NCBI RefSeq assembly: GCF_023898315.1
Contig: NC_064622.1
Span: 177,588,178-177,652,177, forward strand
Length of the DNA: 64,000 nucleotides
Origin: Schistocerca nitens
Lineage: Eukaryota > Arthropoda > Insecta > Orthoptera > Acrididae
Reading direction: 5' to 3'
The notes under the pieces: model-generated
Database searches by the model: none
What the model was told of the DNA's origin: nothing
Seen by the model: the letters and a program-made list of their open reading frames with translations, nothing else
Position numbers and translations under genes: made by a program
Shown here: positions 12,391 through 23,765 of the stretch, piece by piece
Numbering within the stretch: position 1 is the stretch's first letter
How the letters are laid out: each line of letters opens with the position of its first letter

Positions 12391-13298
12391 TTCGCCGGAC
12401 AATCATATTCGAGAATGCTGGACGTACCCTTATACAGAGTGAAAAGTATTTAAACCGACAAACACTGGGACGTTGTGGGGGACATCAAAACAAATATTTT
12501 CCCCTTATGTCATTTTTTTTCCTATGAGGAGTATTTAAACCAGTAAAGGAAGATTTCTCTGGCGGCAAATCAATTAAACCAACAAATACTTTTCCATTTT
12601 TTTATGACCAAGAAACAACAGATTAACACAACCCAGTTTCAATTACAGTAGATTTTCTAAAATGCCTCCATTGGCACGTAAACAAAGGTTACACCGTCCG
12701 ATCATGTTCTGTCTGACACGGGCAAAAAACCCCAGGAGTATCGCGAATTGTTCCTGCTGCTGCTACTATCCGGGCAACCAGGCCCTCTTCTGATGCAACA
12801 GGAGTTGCAGAAACAAGGTTGCGCATCTCTCCCCACACAAAAAAGTTCGGAGGGGACATATCTGGGGATCGTGCAGGCCATGGTACAGGCCTACCTCTGC
12901 CAATCCACGTTTTTGGGAACCGTCGGTCGAGGAATCGACGCACACGACGGCTGAAATGTGTCGGCGCCCCGTCATGTTGGAACCACATGCGTTGTCTTGT
13001 AGGGAGCGGGACGTCTTACAGAAATTCTGGCAATGCTCTAGCGAGAAAATTGTAACAGTGCCTGCCATTTAATGGCCTAGGTAGCAGATACGGCCCAATT
13101 AAACAGTCCCCAGCAACACCGACCCACGTATTAACGAAGAACCGCACTTGATGAGCGCTGATAACTGTGGCATGTGGGTTATCCCCACTCCAAACATGCG
13201 AATTGTGGATGTTGAAGACTCCATCACGCCCGAACGTTGCTTCATCGGTAAACAACACAGAGGATGGAAATGTAGGATGCATTTCACACTGTTCCAGG

Positions 13299-14295
13299 TT
13301 GTTGTTGTGGTCTTCAGTCCTGAGACTGGTTTGATGCAGCTCTCCATGCTACTCTATCCTGTGCAAGCTTCTTCATCTCCCAGTACCTACTGCAACCTAC
13401 ATCCTTCTGAATCTGCTTAGTGTATTCATCTCTTGGTCTCCCTCTACGATTTTTACCCTCCACGCTGCCCTCCAATGCTAAATTTGTGATCCCTTGATGC
13501 CTCAAAACATGTCCTACCAACCGATCCCTTCTTCTAGTCAAGTTGCGCCACAAACTTCTCTTCTCCCCAATCCTATTCAACACCTCCTCATTAGTTATGT
13601 GATCTACCCATCTAATCTTCAGCATTCTTCTGTAGCACCACATTTCGAAAGCTTCTATTCTCTTCTTGTCCAAACTAGTTATCGTCCATGTTTCACTTCC
13701 ATACGTGGCTACACTCCATACAAATACTTTCAGAAACGACTTCCTGACACTTAAGTCTATACTCGACGTTAACAAATTTCTCTTCTTCAGAAACGATTTC
13801 CTTGCCATTGCCAGTCTACATTTTATATCCTCTCTACTTCGACCATCATCAGTTATTTTACTCCCTAAATAGCAAAACTCCTTTACTACTTTAAGTGTCT
13901 CATTTCCTAATCTAATTCCCTCAGCATCACGCGATTTAATTTGACTACATTCCATTATCCTCGTTTTGCTTTTGTTGAAGTTCATCTTATATCCTCCTTT
14001 CAAGACACTGTCCATTCCGTTCAACTGCTCTTCCAAGTCATTTGCTGTCTCTGACAGAATTACAATGTCATCGGCGAACCTCAAAGTTTTTACTTCTTCT
14101 CCATGAATTTTAATACCTACTCCGAATTTTTCTTTTGCTTCCTTTACTGCTTGCTCAATATACAGATTGAATAACATCGGGGAGAGGCTAGAACCCTATC
14201 TCACTCCTTTCCCAACCATGCTTCCCTTTCATGCCCCTCGACTCTTATAACTGCCATCTGGTTTCTGTACAAATTGTAAATAGCCTTTCGCTCCC
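13299..14295 (-). mobile_element. 5'-truncated RTE/Craft-like LINE
   Basis: Flanked by a perfect 9-bp target-site duplication, TGTTCCAGG (13290-13298 and 14296-14304), showing target-primed insertion. The 3' end lies at the left, with a short TTGTTGTTG-type tail. Only about 1.0 kb remains, i.e. the 3' part. Confidence 0.9.
13314..14177 (-). pseudogene. LINE reverse transcriptase, C-terminal part
   Basis: A 287-codon open frame encodes the C-terminal half of a non-LTR reverse transcriptase. The catalytic FADDIVIL box lies near residue 33, then a NFNKSKT motif, the FCYLGSKITDDGRS block, RRMLKIRWVDHITNEEVLNR and a DRLVGHVLRH block typical of RTE-type elements. It ends with VAWRAASNQSQD. The N-terminal RT fingers and the endonuclease are missing through 5' truncation. 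The remaining part is open throughout, so the insertion is fairly young. Confidence 0.9.
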
Positions 14296-15726
14296 TGTTC
14301 CAGGTACCACTGCGAAAACTGTGCTCTGGGTGGATAATCAACTGGTTCCAGGTTGTGGGCACGCTGTAAGTGAAGTGGACGTAACAACTGCTCTCGAAGG
14401 ACTGTTCTTACATTCGTCTGATTCGCCCCCATGTTACGTGCAATTTCACGAATGCTGATTGAAGACTCCCGCTCCACATGTTGCAAGGCAGCTTCCTCAA
14501 ATTGCAGCGTTCTTACCGTGCGACGGCTTCTCTGTCCAGGTAATCTGCTAAATGACGCAGTCACACGCATACGTTGGTACACAGCACCAATGGTCGTATG
14601 ATGCGGGATACTGCGATTAGGATATTGTTGATAAACCCGCTGTGCAGCTCGTCCGTTGTGGTGCGCTACGTAGTAAGTACCAACCATATCAGTGTACTCA
14701 CTCCAGGTGTATCGCTCCACTAGTAAACAGAGACAATGCACTACTACACTGGTGGACAGCAGTTGTCCACAACTGAAGATCGTAATACGACCTCTAACAA
14801 CTGAAGAGCGTAATACGGCCTCCAGCGGTTTAAATAATCCTCATAGGAAATAATGACATTAGGGAAAAATATTTTTGATGTCCCCTACAACCTCCCAGAG
14901 TTTGTCGGTTTAAATACTTTCCACCCTGTATGGCGAGAGGTGAGAATGCGTAGTGCAATCAGTACCGTTGTCTAACATGATCGTTTTGTTGGTCCATTTG
15001 TTACGGTGTCGGGAGACATAATGTTACATGGGGGTACTGACCTCCAAATGTTTGAACGAGGTACACTCGGCGGACAATGTTATTGTGACACTGTACTCGT
15101 TCCCCACGTGCCTCTTTTCAAGGGTGCATTGGGCTCTTTCATTTTTATAGATGACAAATGCGCGTCCGGATCGAACTGTGCAAGCGGAGTAGTTCTTGCA
15201 GTGAGAGGATGTATGGCGAGTGGGATGGCCTGCCCGTTCCTCCGACTTAAATCCCATCAACCACGTATGGGATGTGTTGGGGAGATGTCCTGCTGCACGT
15301 CCACATGCATCATCACCCATCCAGCAGTTGTCAACCGTGCGTGATGGAGGAGTGGAATGCCCTAGCGCAAGAACTCCTTACCAACCTTGTGGCCAGCCGT
15401 GGTGATCACGCACGCAATTCAGAACCATGTCCCACTGTTGGTAATGTCCAGGGGACTATAACGAATGGTTGTGACTTCAATGTAATTATTGTCTTTGAAT
15501 AAAAGTGTCATTTCTGTTCGTCTAGTTGCTTATTTTTATGTTACCTTCTGTACTATACTGTAGCAGTTCTATGTATGGCCCAAGTTTCATCGAGCTATGT
15601 TATTCAGCAGTGACACATCATGCGAAAGTTACTTTCATCCATGAGTTTCGCACATCAGTGTAGTTGACCTACTAGTCTATAGCGGAGCGTACGACGCATC
15701 ACAAATCACTGGTGATATATTCATTA

Positions 15727-16613
15727 GAGGTGACAAAAAAGTTTCCGGTTGAGGACGTTGCTGCAGCGCAACGTAGCGCGACTCGGATGCGGCTTTGTAA
15801 GCACTGACATGTAGGTAAGCGATTAGTGTGCCAGTCGGGTCTTTCCGAAGTGCGTGGGGGAAATGCAGAAACGTCAACTATGGCGACGTTATTACCAAAT
15901 GCGTCCAAACAGGACCAACATTCTGTTGTTATTTTCTTGGCTGGCGAAAAACAAACACCGATAGACATTCATCGGGTAATGAAGAATGTACGTGGGGCAG
16001 CCTGGCTGCCAAAAACCACCGTTGTGGAATGTTGTGCCAAGTTCCGTGTTGTTCGCGATTCGATACAAGACGCTTTCATATCGCGAATTTCGTAAAGCAG
16101 AAGTTACGCGATCTCAAGCGGGATACACTCTAAAAAAGGAAGTTAGGAAGACTGGGTTTAACGTCCCGCCGACGTCGAGGTCATCAGAGACGGAGCACAA
16201 GCTTGTATTGTGTCAACTATTGGGAAGGAAATAGATTGTGCCCTTTCAATGGAACCATCCCCGCATTTGCCTGGAGCGATTTAGTGAAATCACGGAGAAC
16301 CTAAATCTGAATGGTTGGATGCTGGTTTGTACCGTCGTCCTCCAGAATGAGCGTACAGTATGCTAACCACTGCGGAGACAGTCCCGATATCTTCCCATGC
16401 ATTATCATGCCGTCGTTCCCTAAAAAAAAAAAATAAAAGGCCTAGGAGGGTCGAAGATTCCTGTCGGACGAAGAGGACACGATGTTTTACCAAATGGGTA
16501 TCCTCAAACATGTGCAGATGATTGCCTTAATGCTCACGACTAATATGCCTGATTGGCGTGCCGATTCTGGACTGGACTGTACGGTCTTCGAAAGGAACTT
16601 TTCGGTCGTTCCT
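15727..16613 (+). mobile_element. mariner deletion derivative (copy A), carrying a SINE
   Basis: The left end (GAGGTGACAAAAAAGTTTCC) and the complement of the right end (AGGAACGACCGAAAAGTTCC) form TIRs on TA. 15880-16060 encodes a mariner N-terminus (MATLLPNASKQDQHSVVIF, then TPIDIHRVMKN and TVVECCAKFRV). The part after the SINE matches the 3' end of copy B at 37141-37743. The catalytic core with the first two aspartates is absent. Confidence 0.75.
16139..16395 (-). repeat. tRNA-derived SINE (family C)
   Basis: Read on the minus strand, a tRNA-like head (B-box-like region near 16340, GTGGTTAGCA-type A box near 16365) is followed by a body with GGGATGGTTCC and GGGACGTTAAAC-type sequence. It inserted into the mariner derivative. 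Relatives lie at 61190-61425 and, as a fragment, at 20763-20830. Confidence 0.6.
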
Positions 16614-17594
16614 TAATATATCAATTTTAACTTGCTCCACAGTAGGGACAGTGTCTGTGATCTACTACGATATTACAGGAAATTACCAAAATGTAGATCT
16701 GTAAGGAAATACTCGTACAAGACACGTATTATAGATCATTATTACTGTATTTTGATACACAGCATTTTCGGAAGGACGGTGAACGGAGTTTAGAACTGTC
16801 AGTTGCTATTCTCGTAGCGAAGTTACTCGATGCTCTGACTAGTCTTTGCATCCGTGATTTCTGATTTCTTCAGTAACAGACTGTTATGCCTAGTCATCAT
16901 ATACAATTTGTCTCCTCTGCAATAACAATATCTGCTCAATGACTTTCCCACGTATGCACTTCGATACACGATGTACGTCACTCAGAATCTTGCCTCTGCT
17001 CTTGGATTTTTTAAGTTGCTGTCATACACACATTCCCCATGTACTGGCTCAGAAGAGTTTAAAGCTTAAACCTCCTCAGAACGGCGTGGTCATTAAAGAA
17101 CACACAGACTTGTGAGAGAAAATTTTTCGTTGCCTTATCAAGCGTAACCATCTTGTCAGTCTCGTGAAGTTGTTTTGGAAGACTTCGGAAAATCTAAATC
17201 TGGACGGCCGTACGGAGTCTGTTGTTGTAACCACGTAACCTGCTTCATGATAACGCACGTTCTCATATCGCAACTGTCGCAAAGCAGACATTACGCATAC
17301 TCCTGTTAGAGACACTAGAGTTCCTAACCTGCGTTTTGCTAGAAGTAATAAACACAGTAAATCTTACATAAACCCGAAGGTGGGTTTGAACACATTTGGT
17401 TTACTAGGCATGGTCCTATTCGAGTGGTATGTCTTCGGCTTCCCGTGACTTCTGAAATGACTCACCCAGCTAGTCAAAGGGGGAACTAAAGCAACGTGGG
17501 CTCTGAACCATGGCGCTGCTCGGTATTTTATCACATGAATAAACGTTGTCAGATGCGAAAGAAGTGATACAACTTGAAATTCAGCCTTGTCGTG

Positions 17595-17597
<3 letters not shown>
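16614..17597. other. No recognised gene; short SINE-C remnant
   Basis: 17184-17240 (GGAAAATCTAAATCTGGACGG and following) resembles the middle of SINE family C. The rest is unassigned. Confidence 0.35.

Positions 17598-17622
<25 letters not shown>
17598..17622. repeat. (CT)n microsatellite
   Basis: Uninterrupted CT dinucleotide run. Confidence 0.95.
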
Positions 17623-17626
<4 letters not shown>

Positions 17627-17932
17627 GTGTCAAAAACTAGATGATTTTTCACTTGGGCCTCGACTCTGTGCATCTAGGTGTGACGAGATCCACGTCTGTT
17701 GAAAGCTTTTCAGCTGCTCTGCAACGATTATCTGGCAAAATAGGTAACTTTAACCCAGATATTCCCATAATGCACAGACGTTCCACGTACCAGTTGAAGA
17801 GCTCCAAGATCTCTGGAACACCCGTACGTATTGCGAATCCTACCACCTTCTGACACGGACTGAAGTGAAATGGAAACCAGTCATCAGAAGGGATAGTTGG
17901 TGAGGACGGATGATTGGGACCACAACGCGTTA

Positions 17933-19152
17933 TACACTGAAGCGCCGAAGAAACTGGTGTAGGCATGCGCATTTAAATACAGATATATGTATACAGGCAG
18001 AATAAGACACTGCGATCGGCAACGGCTGTATAAGACAAGAAGTGACTGCGCAGTTGTTGATCGGTTATAGCTATTACAATGGCAGTTATCAAGATGTGAG
18101 GGAGTCTGAACGTGGTGTTATAGTCGGCGCACGAGCGACGGGACACAGTATTTACGAGGAAGCGATGAAGGGGGTGGATTTTCACGTACGACCATTTTAC
18201 GAGTCCACCGTGAATATCAGGAATCCGGTAAAACATCAAACATCCGACATCACTGCGGTCGGAAAAAGATCCTGCAAGAATTGGACCGACGACGACTGAA
18301 GAGAATCGTTCAAACTGACAGAAGTGCAACCCTTCTGCCCTTCCTCAAATTGCTGCATGTTTCAGTGCTGGGCAATCAACGAGTGTCAGCGTTGCGAACC
18401 ATTCAACGAAACATCATCGACATGGGCTGTCGGAGCCGAAGGTCCACTCGTGTACTCTTGATGGCTGCACTACACACAGCTTTACACCACGCCTTGGGCC
18501 GTCAAAACCGACATTGGACTGTTGATGACTGGAAACATGTTGCCTGGTCGGACGAACCTCGTTTAAAATTGTATCGAGCAGATGGACGTGTACGGGTATG
18601 GAGACATCATGAACCCATGGACCCTGCATGTCAGCAGGGGACTGTTCAAGCTGGTGGAGGCTCTGTAATGGTGTGGATTGTGTGCAGTTGTAGTGATATG
18701 GGACCTCCACTAAGCCTAGACACGACTCTGATAGGTGACACGTACGTAAGCGTCCTGTCTGATCACTTGCATCCATTAATGTCCATTGCGGATTCCAACG
18801 GATATGGGCAATTCCAGCAGGGCAATGCGACACCCCACATGTCTAGAATTGCTACAAAGTGGCTCCAGGAAAACTCTTCTGAGTTTAAACACTTCCGCTG
18901 ACCACCAAACTCCCCAGACATGAACATTAATGGGAATGCCTTGCAACGTGCTGTTCAGAAGGGAACTCCACCCCCCACGTAATCTTACGGATTTATGGAC
19001 AGCCCTGCAGGATTCATGGTGTCAGTTCCCTCCAGCACTACATCAGACATTAGTCAAGTCCATGTCACGTCGTGTTGCGGCACTTCTGCGTGCTCGTGGG
19101 GGCCCTACGCGATATTAGGCAGATGTACCAGCTTCTTTGGCTCTTTAGTGTA
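17933..19152 (+). mobile_element. Tc1-like DNA transposon, complete length
   Basis: TIRs: left TACACTGAAGCGCCGAAGAA, right (complement) TACACTAAAGAGCCAAAGAA, both ending at TA. The 1.22-kb length and plus-strand transposase fit a full-length but inactive Tc1 copy. Confidence 0.9.
18079..19118 (+). pseudogene. Tc1-like transposase (DD34E type), broken
   Basis: The start is taken at 18079 (MAVIKM-like), ahead of SERGVIVGARATGHSI, the first helix-turn-helix. 18281-18901 is one long open part: VSALRTIQRNIIDMGCRSRR, HWTVDDWKHVAWSDEPRL (first D), VQAGGGSVMVW, then FQQGNATPHMSR, where the second catalytic D is replaced by G. A TGA at 18899 replaces the Trp that normally precedes PPNSPDMN, and the catalytic E block after it is lost. 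The C-terminus reappears in another frame (18930-19118: TDLWTALQDSW ... RRVAALLRARGGPTRY). At least two frameshifts and two stops are visible. Confidence 0.9.
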
Positions 19153-19263
19153 TAATGAAGATATTACACAAATCAGGTTTGCTTTTTTTTTAATACGCGT
19201 TATAACGATCGTGAGCGTAAGTTATCGTTGAGATTGAACATAGTGAGTTGATGTCTGTCGAGA

Positions 19264-20660
19264 ATGCCTTTAAGACGACGAACACACCATTATCAGGAGC
19301 TCACCAGGTTTGAAGGAGATCGGGCAGTAGTGACACCTGATGCGGCATGTACCTTCCGCGAAAGTGAAGAAACACTTAGAAAGAGTGTAGCCACTGTACA
19401 TGGTTGCTTGCAGTGGTGGTCACGGTCGTAAGAAGACGGGGCCCCGGACGGTCACTTGACGCTACCGAGAGGATCGTGTTTGGCGTATGGCTGTGGCGCA
19501 TCGTACTGCGTCTGCAGCAGCAATTAGATCAGCAGTTGGCACCACGATGACATGACGAACTGTTACAAATAGGTTACTTCAAGGACAGCTCTGAACCAGA
19601 CGCCCTGTAGCATCCATTTCCACTGACCCCAAACCACCACCGTTTGTGGCTTCAGTGGTGTCAGGTGAGACTGTAGTGTCGGCAGACTTTCCAACACTAC
19701 GCACACTAATTGAAAGAGGCGGCCAAGATGCACGCGCTAACTCACGAAGGATGGAGTGAGGTCTGAAACAGGAGACTTAATGAATGTGATAAAGAAAATA
19801 CGTATCTTTGGAATATGCTTAACTTTTAATACATCCTTGTATACATCGTTCTTGATGAGACATCTGGAGATTGTGGCGATACAAGTGACTCTTTATATAC
19901 AAGCTATTTAAGGCTAATGGCGCCTTGCTAAGTCGTAGCCATTAACTTAGCTGAAGGCTATTCTAACTGTCTCTCGGCAAATGAGAGAATTGGCTTCGTC
20001 CGTATAGTCGCTAGCAACGTCGTCGTACAACTGGGGCGAGTTCTCGTACGTCTCTCGAGACCTGCCGTGTGGTGGCGCTCGGTCTGCGATCACACAGTGG
20101 CGACACGCGGGTCCGACATGTACTAATGGACCGCGGCCGATTTAAGCTACCACCTAGCAAGTGTGGTGTCTGGCAGTGACACCACAGAGACCTCACTGGA
20201 GGGCGGAATGGACGTCTGTTGTGTTTTCTGATGAAAACTGGTTCTGCTTCGGTACCAGTGATGGCCATGTTTTGGTTGGGAGACCAGGCGAGCACCTGCA
20301 ACCAGCCTGTCTGCAGCCTATATACAGTGAATCTCCTGTTGGAGTTACGGTCTGGCGTGCGATTTCGTGTGACAGGAGGAGCCCTCTCGTGATTATTCCG
20401 CGCAGCCCGACCGTAAATTTGTCATCAGTGTGGTGATACGATCTGTTGAGGCCATTCGTGAACAGCATTCCAGGTGGCGTTTTCCAACAGGATTACACCC
20501 AACCACATACCGCCACTGTAACCCAACATGCTCTACATATTGTCGACATGTTGTCTCAGGGTGTACGGTCATCAGATCTGTCTCCAATCGAGCACATGTG
20601 GACCACCATCGGCCGACAACTCCAGCGTCATCCACAACCAGCATTGACCGCCCTGTGTAA
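19264..20660 (+). pseudogene. Tc1-like transposase, interrupted by a solo LTR and 3'-truncated
   Basis: Starts MPLRRRTHHYQELTRFE at 19264, with a first helix-turn-helix and SVATVHG. Further on come AHRTASAAA, LQWCQ just before the LTR, and after it HWRAEWTSVVFSDENWF (first D), GTSDGHVLVGRPGEHLQP, NSIPGGVFQQDYTQPHTA (second D) and SDLSPIEHMWTTIGRQL (catalytic E). The last ~50 residues and right TIR are missing. Numerous frameshifts and stops interrupt the first half. Same family as 11637-12327. Confidence 0.85.
19672..20186 (-). mobile_element. Solo LTR (copy 2, inverted), inside a Tc1 gene
   Basis: A 515-bp LTR of the same family as 10897-11358, in reverse orientation, with a perfect 5-bp duplication GAGAC on each side (19667-19671, 20187-20191). 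No internal region is present. Because it cuts a Tc1 transposase reading, it is younger than that copy. Confidence 0.85.
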
Positions 20661-21098
20661 GACACATTCCTTTTTCTCCACGACAGCTGTGTTTATATTT
20701 TAGATGGACTAGATTTTAATCTTTCAAATAATGTCTTGTAACTAATCTGACATGGAGAATGAAAGGAAGATTTGGGGTCTACGTCCCGCTGACGGCGGAT
20801 TATTAGAGACGGACTGACAGCGGAGTTCACAGAAAAATTGCTTGAGCAAAGAGAACGTTTAGCGCAGTATCGCTCCTGCCTTAGTGTCTAAAAGGCGAAG
20901 GGGTGGGAAAGGGCGATGGATACGTGCTGAAGAGCAGAGATAACTTAACAGAGCCTGAAAATAGTTCAGTATCCGCGGGCTGCTTATGCGATTTTATACT
21001 CACCTAGCCGGAAGCCAAAACTTCGTTACTTCATTCACTTTCGGTTACTCCATCAGTTAGACGGTCAAAATGTAGTGAATAATAAAGAATTCAAATGT
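20661..21098. other. Mostly unassigned; SINE-C tail fragment
   Basis: 20763-20830 resembles the 3' body of SINE family C (ACGTCCCG ... TTAGAGACGGA). Nothing else is recognised. Confidence 0.35.
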
Positions 21099-21303
21099 GA
21101 ATCATCAACTTCTCCAGGCGTATTTTATTACGAAATAAATCTCGTGTGAACAGCCTGGTATGTGTGTGCATAGGACACAATATTTCGGCAATCGACCAGG
21201 TTGCCATCATCAGGTGCGCTGATGATGGCAACGTGGTCGATTGCCGAAATATTGTGTCCTATGCACACTCATACCAGGCTGTTCACACGAGATTTATTTC
21301 GTC
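21099..21303. repeat. Near-perfect palindrome insertion with 14-bp TSD
   Basis: The arms 21131-21213 and 21219-21301 are 83 bp each, with only two mismatches by my alignment, around a 5-base spacer GTGCG. The 205-bp insert is flanked by a 14-bp direct repeat, AAGAATTCAAATGT (21085-21098, 21304-21317), which suggests target-primed integration. The CTGATGATGGCAA ... TTGCCGAAA core resembles terminal repeats of Penelope-like elements, which often carry hammerhead-ribozyme motifs. This assignment is inference. Confidence 0.7.
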
Positions 21304-22515
21304 AAGAATTCAAATGTTTATTAATAGTTAGATATATATGTTAAATAGCGAGAGAAGTTTCGCAGCTTTTTTCTCGTATACGATACCAAAATACTGTTCC
21401 TCGCGGTTTTTCATTGTTAACTGTATATTATTAGTATTACTATTAGTTTTTTTAAAAAAAGATGATGTGCAGTGTGTTAGATTTCCGGTCCCTAGTGTTA
21501 CAGATACTCATGTATCTGCTGTAACCTTCAATTCACAGTGTATCCAGTCTGGGGCATTCGTTGTCAAAGGATGGTTTGCACTTGTAACGCACAGCTCATG
21601 TTTAAAGACGTGGTGGTTATTGTCGCTCCGCTAATAAAAATGAAGTAATGTGTTTAATGACGGAAATTGGAATCAGTATATCTTCATATAACGCAGTAAG
21701 GGTTTTCAGACAGTAAGTTGTCTGTTACTTTTACGTTGGTCTGGCGTTTTAGAAAGTTTGATGTATGACTGAATCACAAAATTTTACCGTTGGCCTACTG
21801 ATATTTACTTGCATGTCATTATACAAACGCATTATTTTTCCTTCTTATTGTTTGTCGAACGTCCGAACGTAATTTAAAATTTAAGTATACGGTCAGCATT
21901 ATTACGAGTAATATGTGGGTGAGGGAGTAGTATCTTGCTCAATTGATACAGCAAGGAATTTTAAGCTGATATTTTGAAGTGATCAGCGTCCTTCCCGTAG
22001 CGTCTTATTGGGGTAGTGAGCATTCTTGTCACGCTCCAGCGCCATCTAAACAAAGCCATCATGAATTTGAATCCAGCCCTCCCAACGTCTCTCGCTCGCT
22101 CTCAGGAAGACCAACGGAGAAGCGATGATTCGTGCAGGGATTGGCAGTTCGTATTGAAAATAAATAAATGTTGACGTATCATGATTAGGAGAAGACAACC
22201 ACTTACGTTCGATTATAGTGGTAAAGGTAAATCGCTGGAAATAGTAACAGCCATAGAAACGTGGGGCAGACCATTCCAAGCGATCTTAGTGAAACGACCA
22301 CATAAAAGTAGTTGTAGTAAAAGCTGATACCTGGCTGAGATTTACGGGGAGTGTTTTGAGAAATTATTTGTCCACAAAAAGAGTAACTAACAAAAAAACA
22401 TCTTCGACCGAATCTTGAATGTTGCTTCTTGTAATGAGACCCTTACCACATCAGTTTCAAGGTAGGGAAGTTCCAACAAAGAGTGGCGCGTTTCGCCACA
22501 GGATCGCATGAAACT
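21304..22515. other. No recognised gene
   Basis: AT-rich DNA with short frames only. Nothing supportable. Confidence 0.35.
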
Positions 22516-22845
22516 AAACTCTTCCCGAACAGGCCATGGAGGTCCAAAGGTACCGACCGGCCGCCGTGTCATTCTCAGCCCACAGGCGTCACTGGATGCG
22601 GATATGGAAGCGCATGTGGTCAGCACACCGCTCTCCCGGCCGTATGTCAGTTTCCGAGACAGGAGCCGCTACTTCTCAATCAAGTAGCTCCTCGGTTTGT
22701 CTCTCAAGGGCTGAGTGCATCCCGCTTGCCAACAGCGCTCAGCAGACCGGATGGTCACCCATCTAAGTGCTAACCCAGCCCGACAGTGCTTAACTTCGGT
22801 GATCTGACGGGAACCGGTGTTACCACTGCGGCAAGGCCGTTGGTC
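22516..22845 (-). repeat. 5S-rRNA-derived SINE (SINE3 type)
   Basis: Read on the minus strand from 22845, the first ~118 nt are recognisably 5S rRNA: the internal control region GATCACCGAAGTTAAGCA, then GTCGGGCTGGGTTAGCACTT, GATGGGTGACC and a terminal GTTGGC. An unrelated ~210-bp tail follows (GGAGCTACTTGATTGAG, GGCCGGGAGAGCGGTG, GATGACACGGCGG-like). Such elements are transcribed by RNA polymerase III from the internal 5S promoter and moved by a partner LINE. It is not a functional 5S gene. Confidence 0.85.
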
Positions 22846-23691
22846 ACGGGATCGTATAGTAGGCGAAAATAGTTGTGAAGATACACTACTCTACAGACTG
22901 CAGTGGCAGACATTACAAGAGTGGCGTTGTAAATCAGAGAGATTTACTGTTGAAGTTCCAAGCGCGAATGATCCAATAAGAGTCTAAACAAATATTGTAT
23001 TCTCCCAGACACATCTCACGAAATGATCTCGACGACAAAATTTTGTGGAATCGGAATTAATACGGAGACTTCAAATTCGTTTACACGGCCCACAAAAATT
23101 GCCTCTTTCCACCAACTATATTGCTTGACAACACAATATTACAGCCACATATACGGCAACATTGCCAGCGAGTGCTGCCCCGCAATATCTGCAGCAGTAC
23201 ATTTCCGGGCCAGAACGATACAGACTGATACCGGAAGACAGTGCGGCTCTCCAGCATTTGCATTCCACAAGAAAACAAGTTAGGTAGAGAAAGGGATATC
23301 AGTCTTTAGGGATGGATAAGCGAACTGCTTCCAAAACTTTTAACTCGTGAACCGATGCTTCTTTTCCAGAGTGTTGAAACATAGATCTGAATATATCGTA
23401 AAAGCAAATGGTCCGTGGATTGGTAAGACAAATGCCAGTAGGAATGACTGTAAACTAGTTTGCAATCAGAGTGTCGATCATCTTCCACTTTTTGGTTATT
23501 GATGATTCATACTGATGTTTGATATAGTTACTCAAAGTGCACTTCTCGCCCATGTGTCTCTTGGTATCAATCATTTGCAGCGCTCTTGAGGAAAAATTTA
23601 AGGAGTACGTTAAAGTACTTTAAAAAATAATAGTTAAATGTCGTTTTAATTGTGATCGTATGAATGCGTGGTGTCTTTTCTGTCGGACATA
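22846..23691. other. No recognised gene
   Basis: Only short unrecognised frames lie here. Confidence 0.35.
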
Positions 23692-23765
23692 AGAGATGCG
23701 ACAATAAAGTAATGAGACTGATGTGAAAAAAATGTTGCTTACCGTTTTAGTCAACTTTAGTGTTG

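Larger units (their letters stand above)
12689..14741 (-). pseudogene. DD41D transposase, split by a LINE
   Basis: The N-terminal DNA-binding part (14741 down to about 14305) reads ERYTWSEYTDMVGTYYVAHH, then ESSISIREIARNMGAN. After the LINE the frame resumes with LEQCEMHPTFPSSVLFTDEA (first D), followed by WSGDNPHATVISAHQ and GVAGDCLIGPYLLPR. Next come WFQHDGAPTHFS (second D) and WPARSPDMSPPNFFVWGE. The third catalytic position, 41 residues after the second D, is N instead of the family's D (AAC for GAC). One in-frame TAA lies just before the DVPLPTRQ block. Reading is continuous across the LINE once one TSD copy is discounted, so the LINE came after the gene was already largely formed. Confidence 0.85.
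12432..14930 (-). mobile_element. DD41D Tc1/mariner-type transposon with ~100-bp TIRs
   Basis: 12432-12530 and the reverse complement of 14827-14930 match closely (GTATTTAAACCGACAAAC, GGGGACATCAAAA and TTTCCTATGAGGA are shared). The long TIRs end in TACAG and sit on TA. Removing the LINE insertion (13299-14295 plus one TSD copy) leaves about 1.5 kb. The transposase is on the minus strand. Confidence 0.9.
12391..15662 (+). mobile_element. Tc1-like element, 5'-truncated, split by a DD41D element
   Basis: The right terminus at 15662 (CGCACATCAGTGTA) is a Tc1-type end. 14931-15480 encodes the C-terminal catalytic part on the plus strand: a VSGDIMLHGGTDL-type block, a FIDDK second-D block, and GWPARSSDLNPINHVWDVLG, where the catalytic E is replaced by N. 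The left part of the same gene continues at 12391-12431, so the DD41D element at 12432-14930 inserted into an already existing copy. N-terminal domain and left TIR are missing. Confidence 0.7.

Noticed and set aside
18414-18833. 139-codon minus-strand open frame
   Set aside because: Antisense to the Tc1 transposase at 18079-19118; no domain of its own.
21219-21262. Confirmed hammerhead ribozyme
   Set aside because: CTGATGA and GAAA are present and GGCAA/TTGCC can pair, but a T follows CTGATGA where the G10.1 pair is needed, and stem III is not convincing.
21131-21301. CRISPR-like or bacterial structure
   Set aside because: A single inverted repeat without spaced direct repeats, in an insect-type repeat background.
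22730-22845. Functional 5S rRNA gene
   Set aside because: It is fused to a SINE tail, with no terminator T-run and no tandem array.
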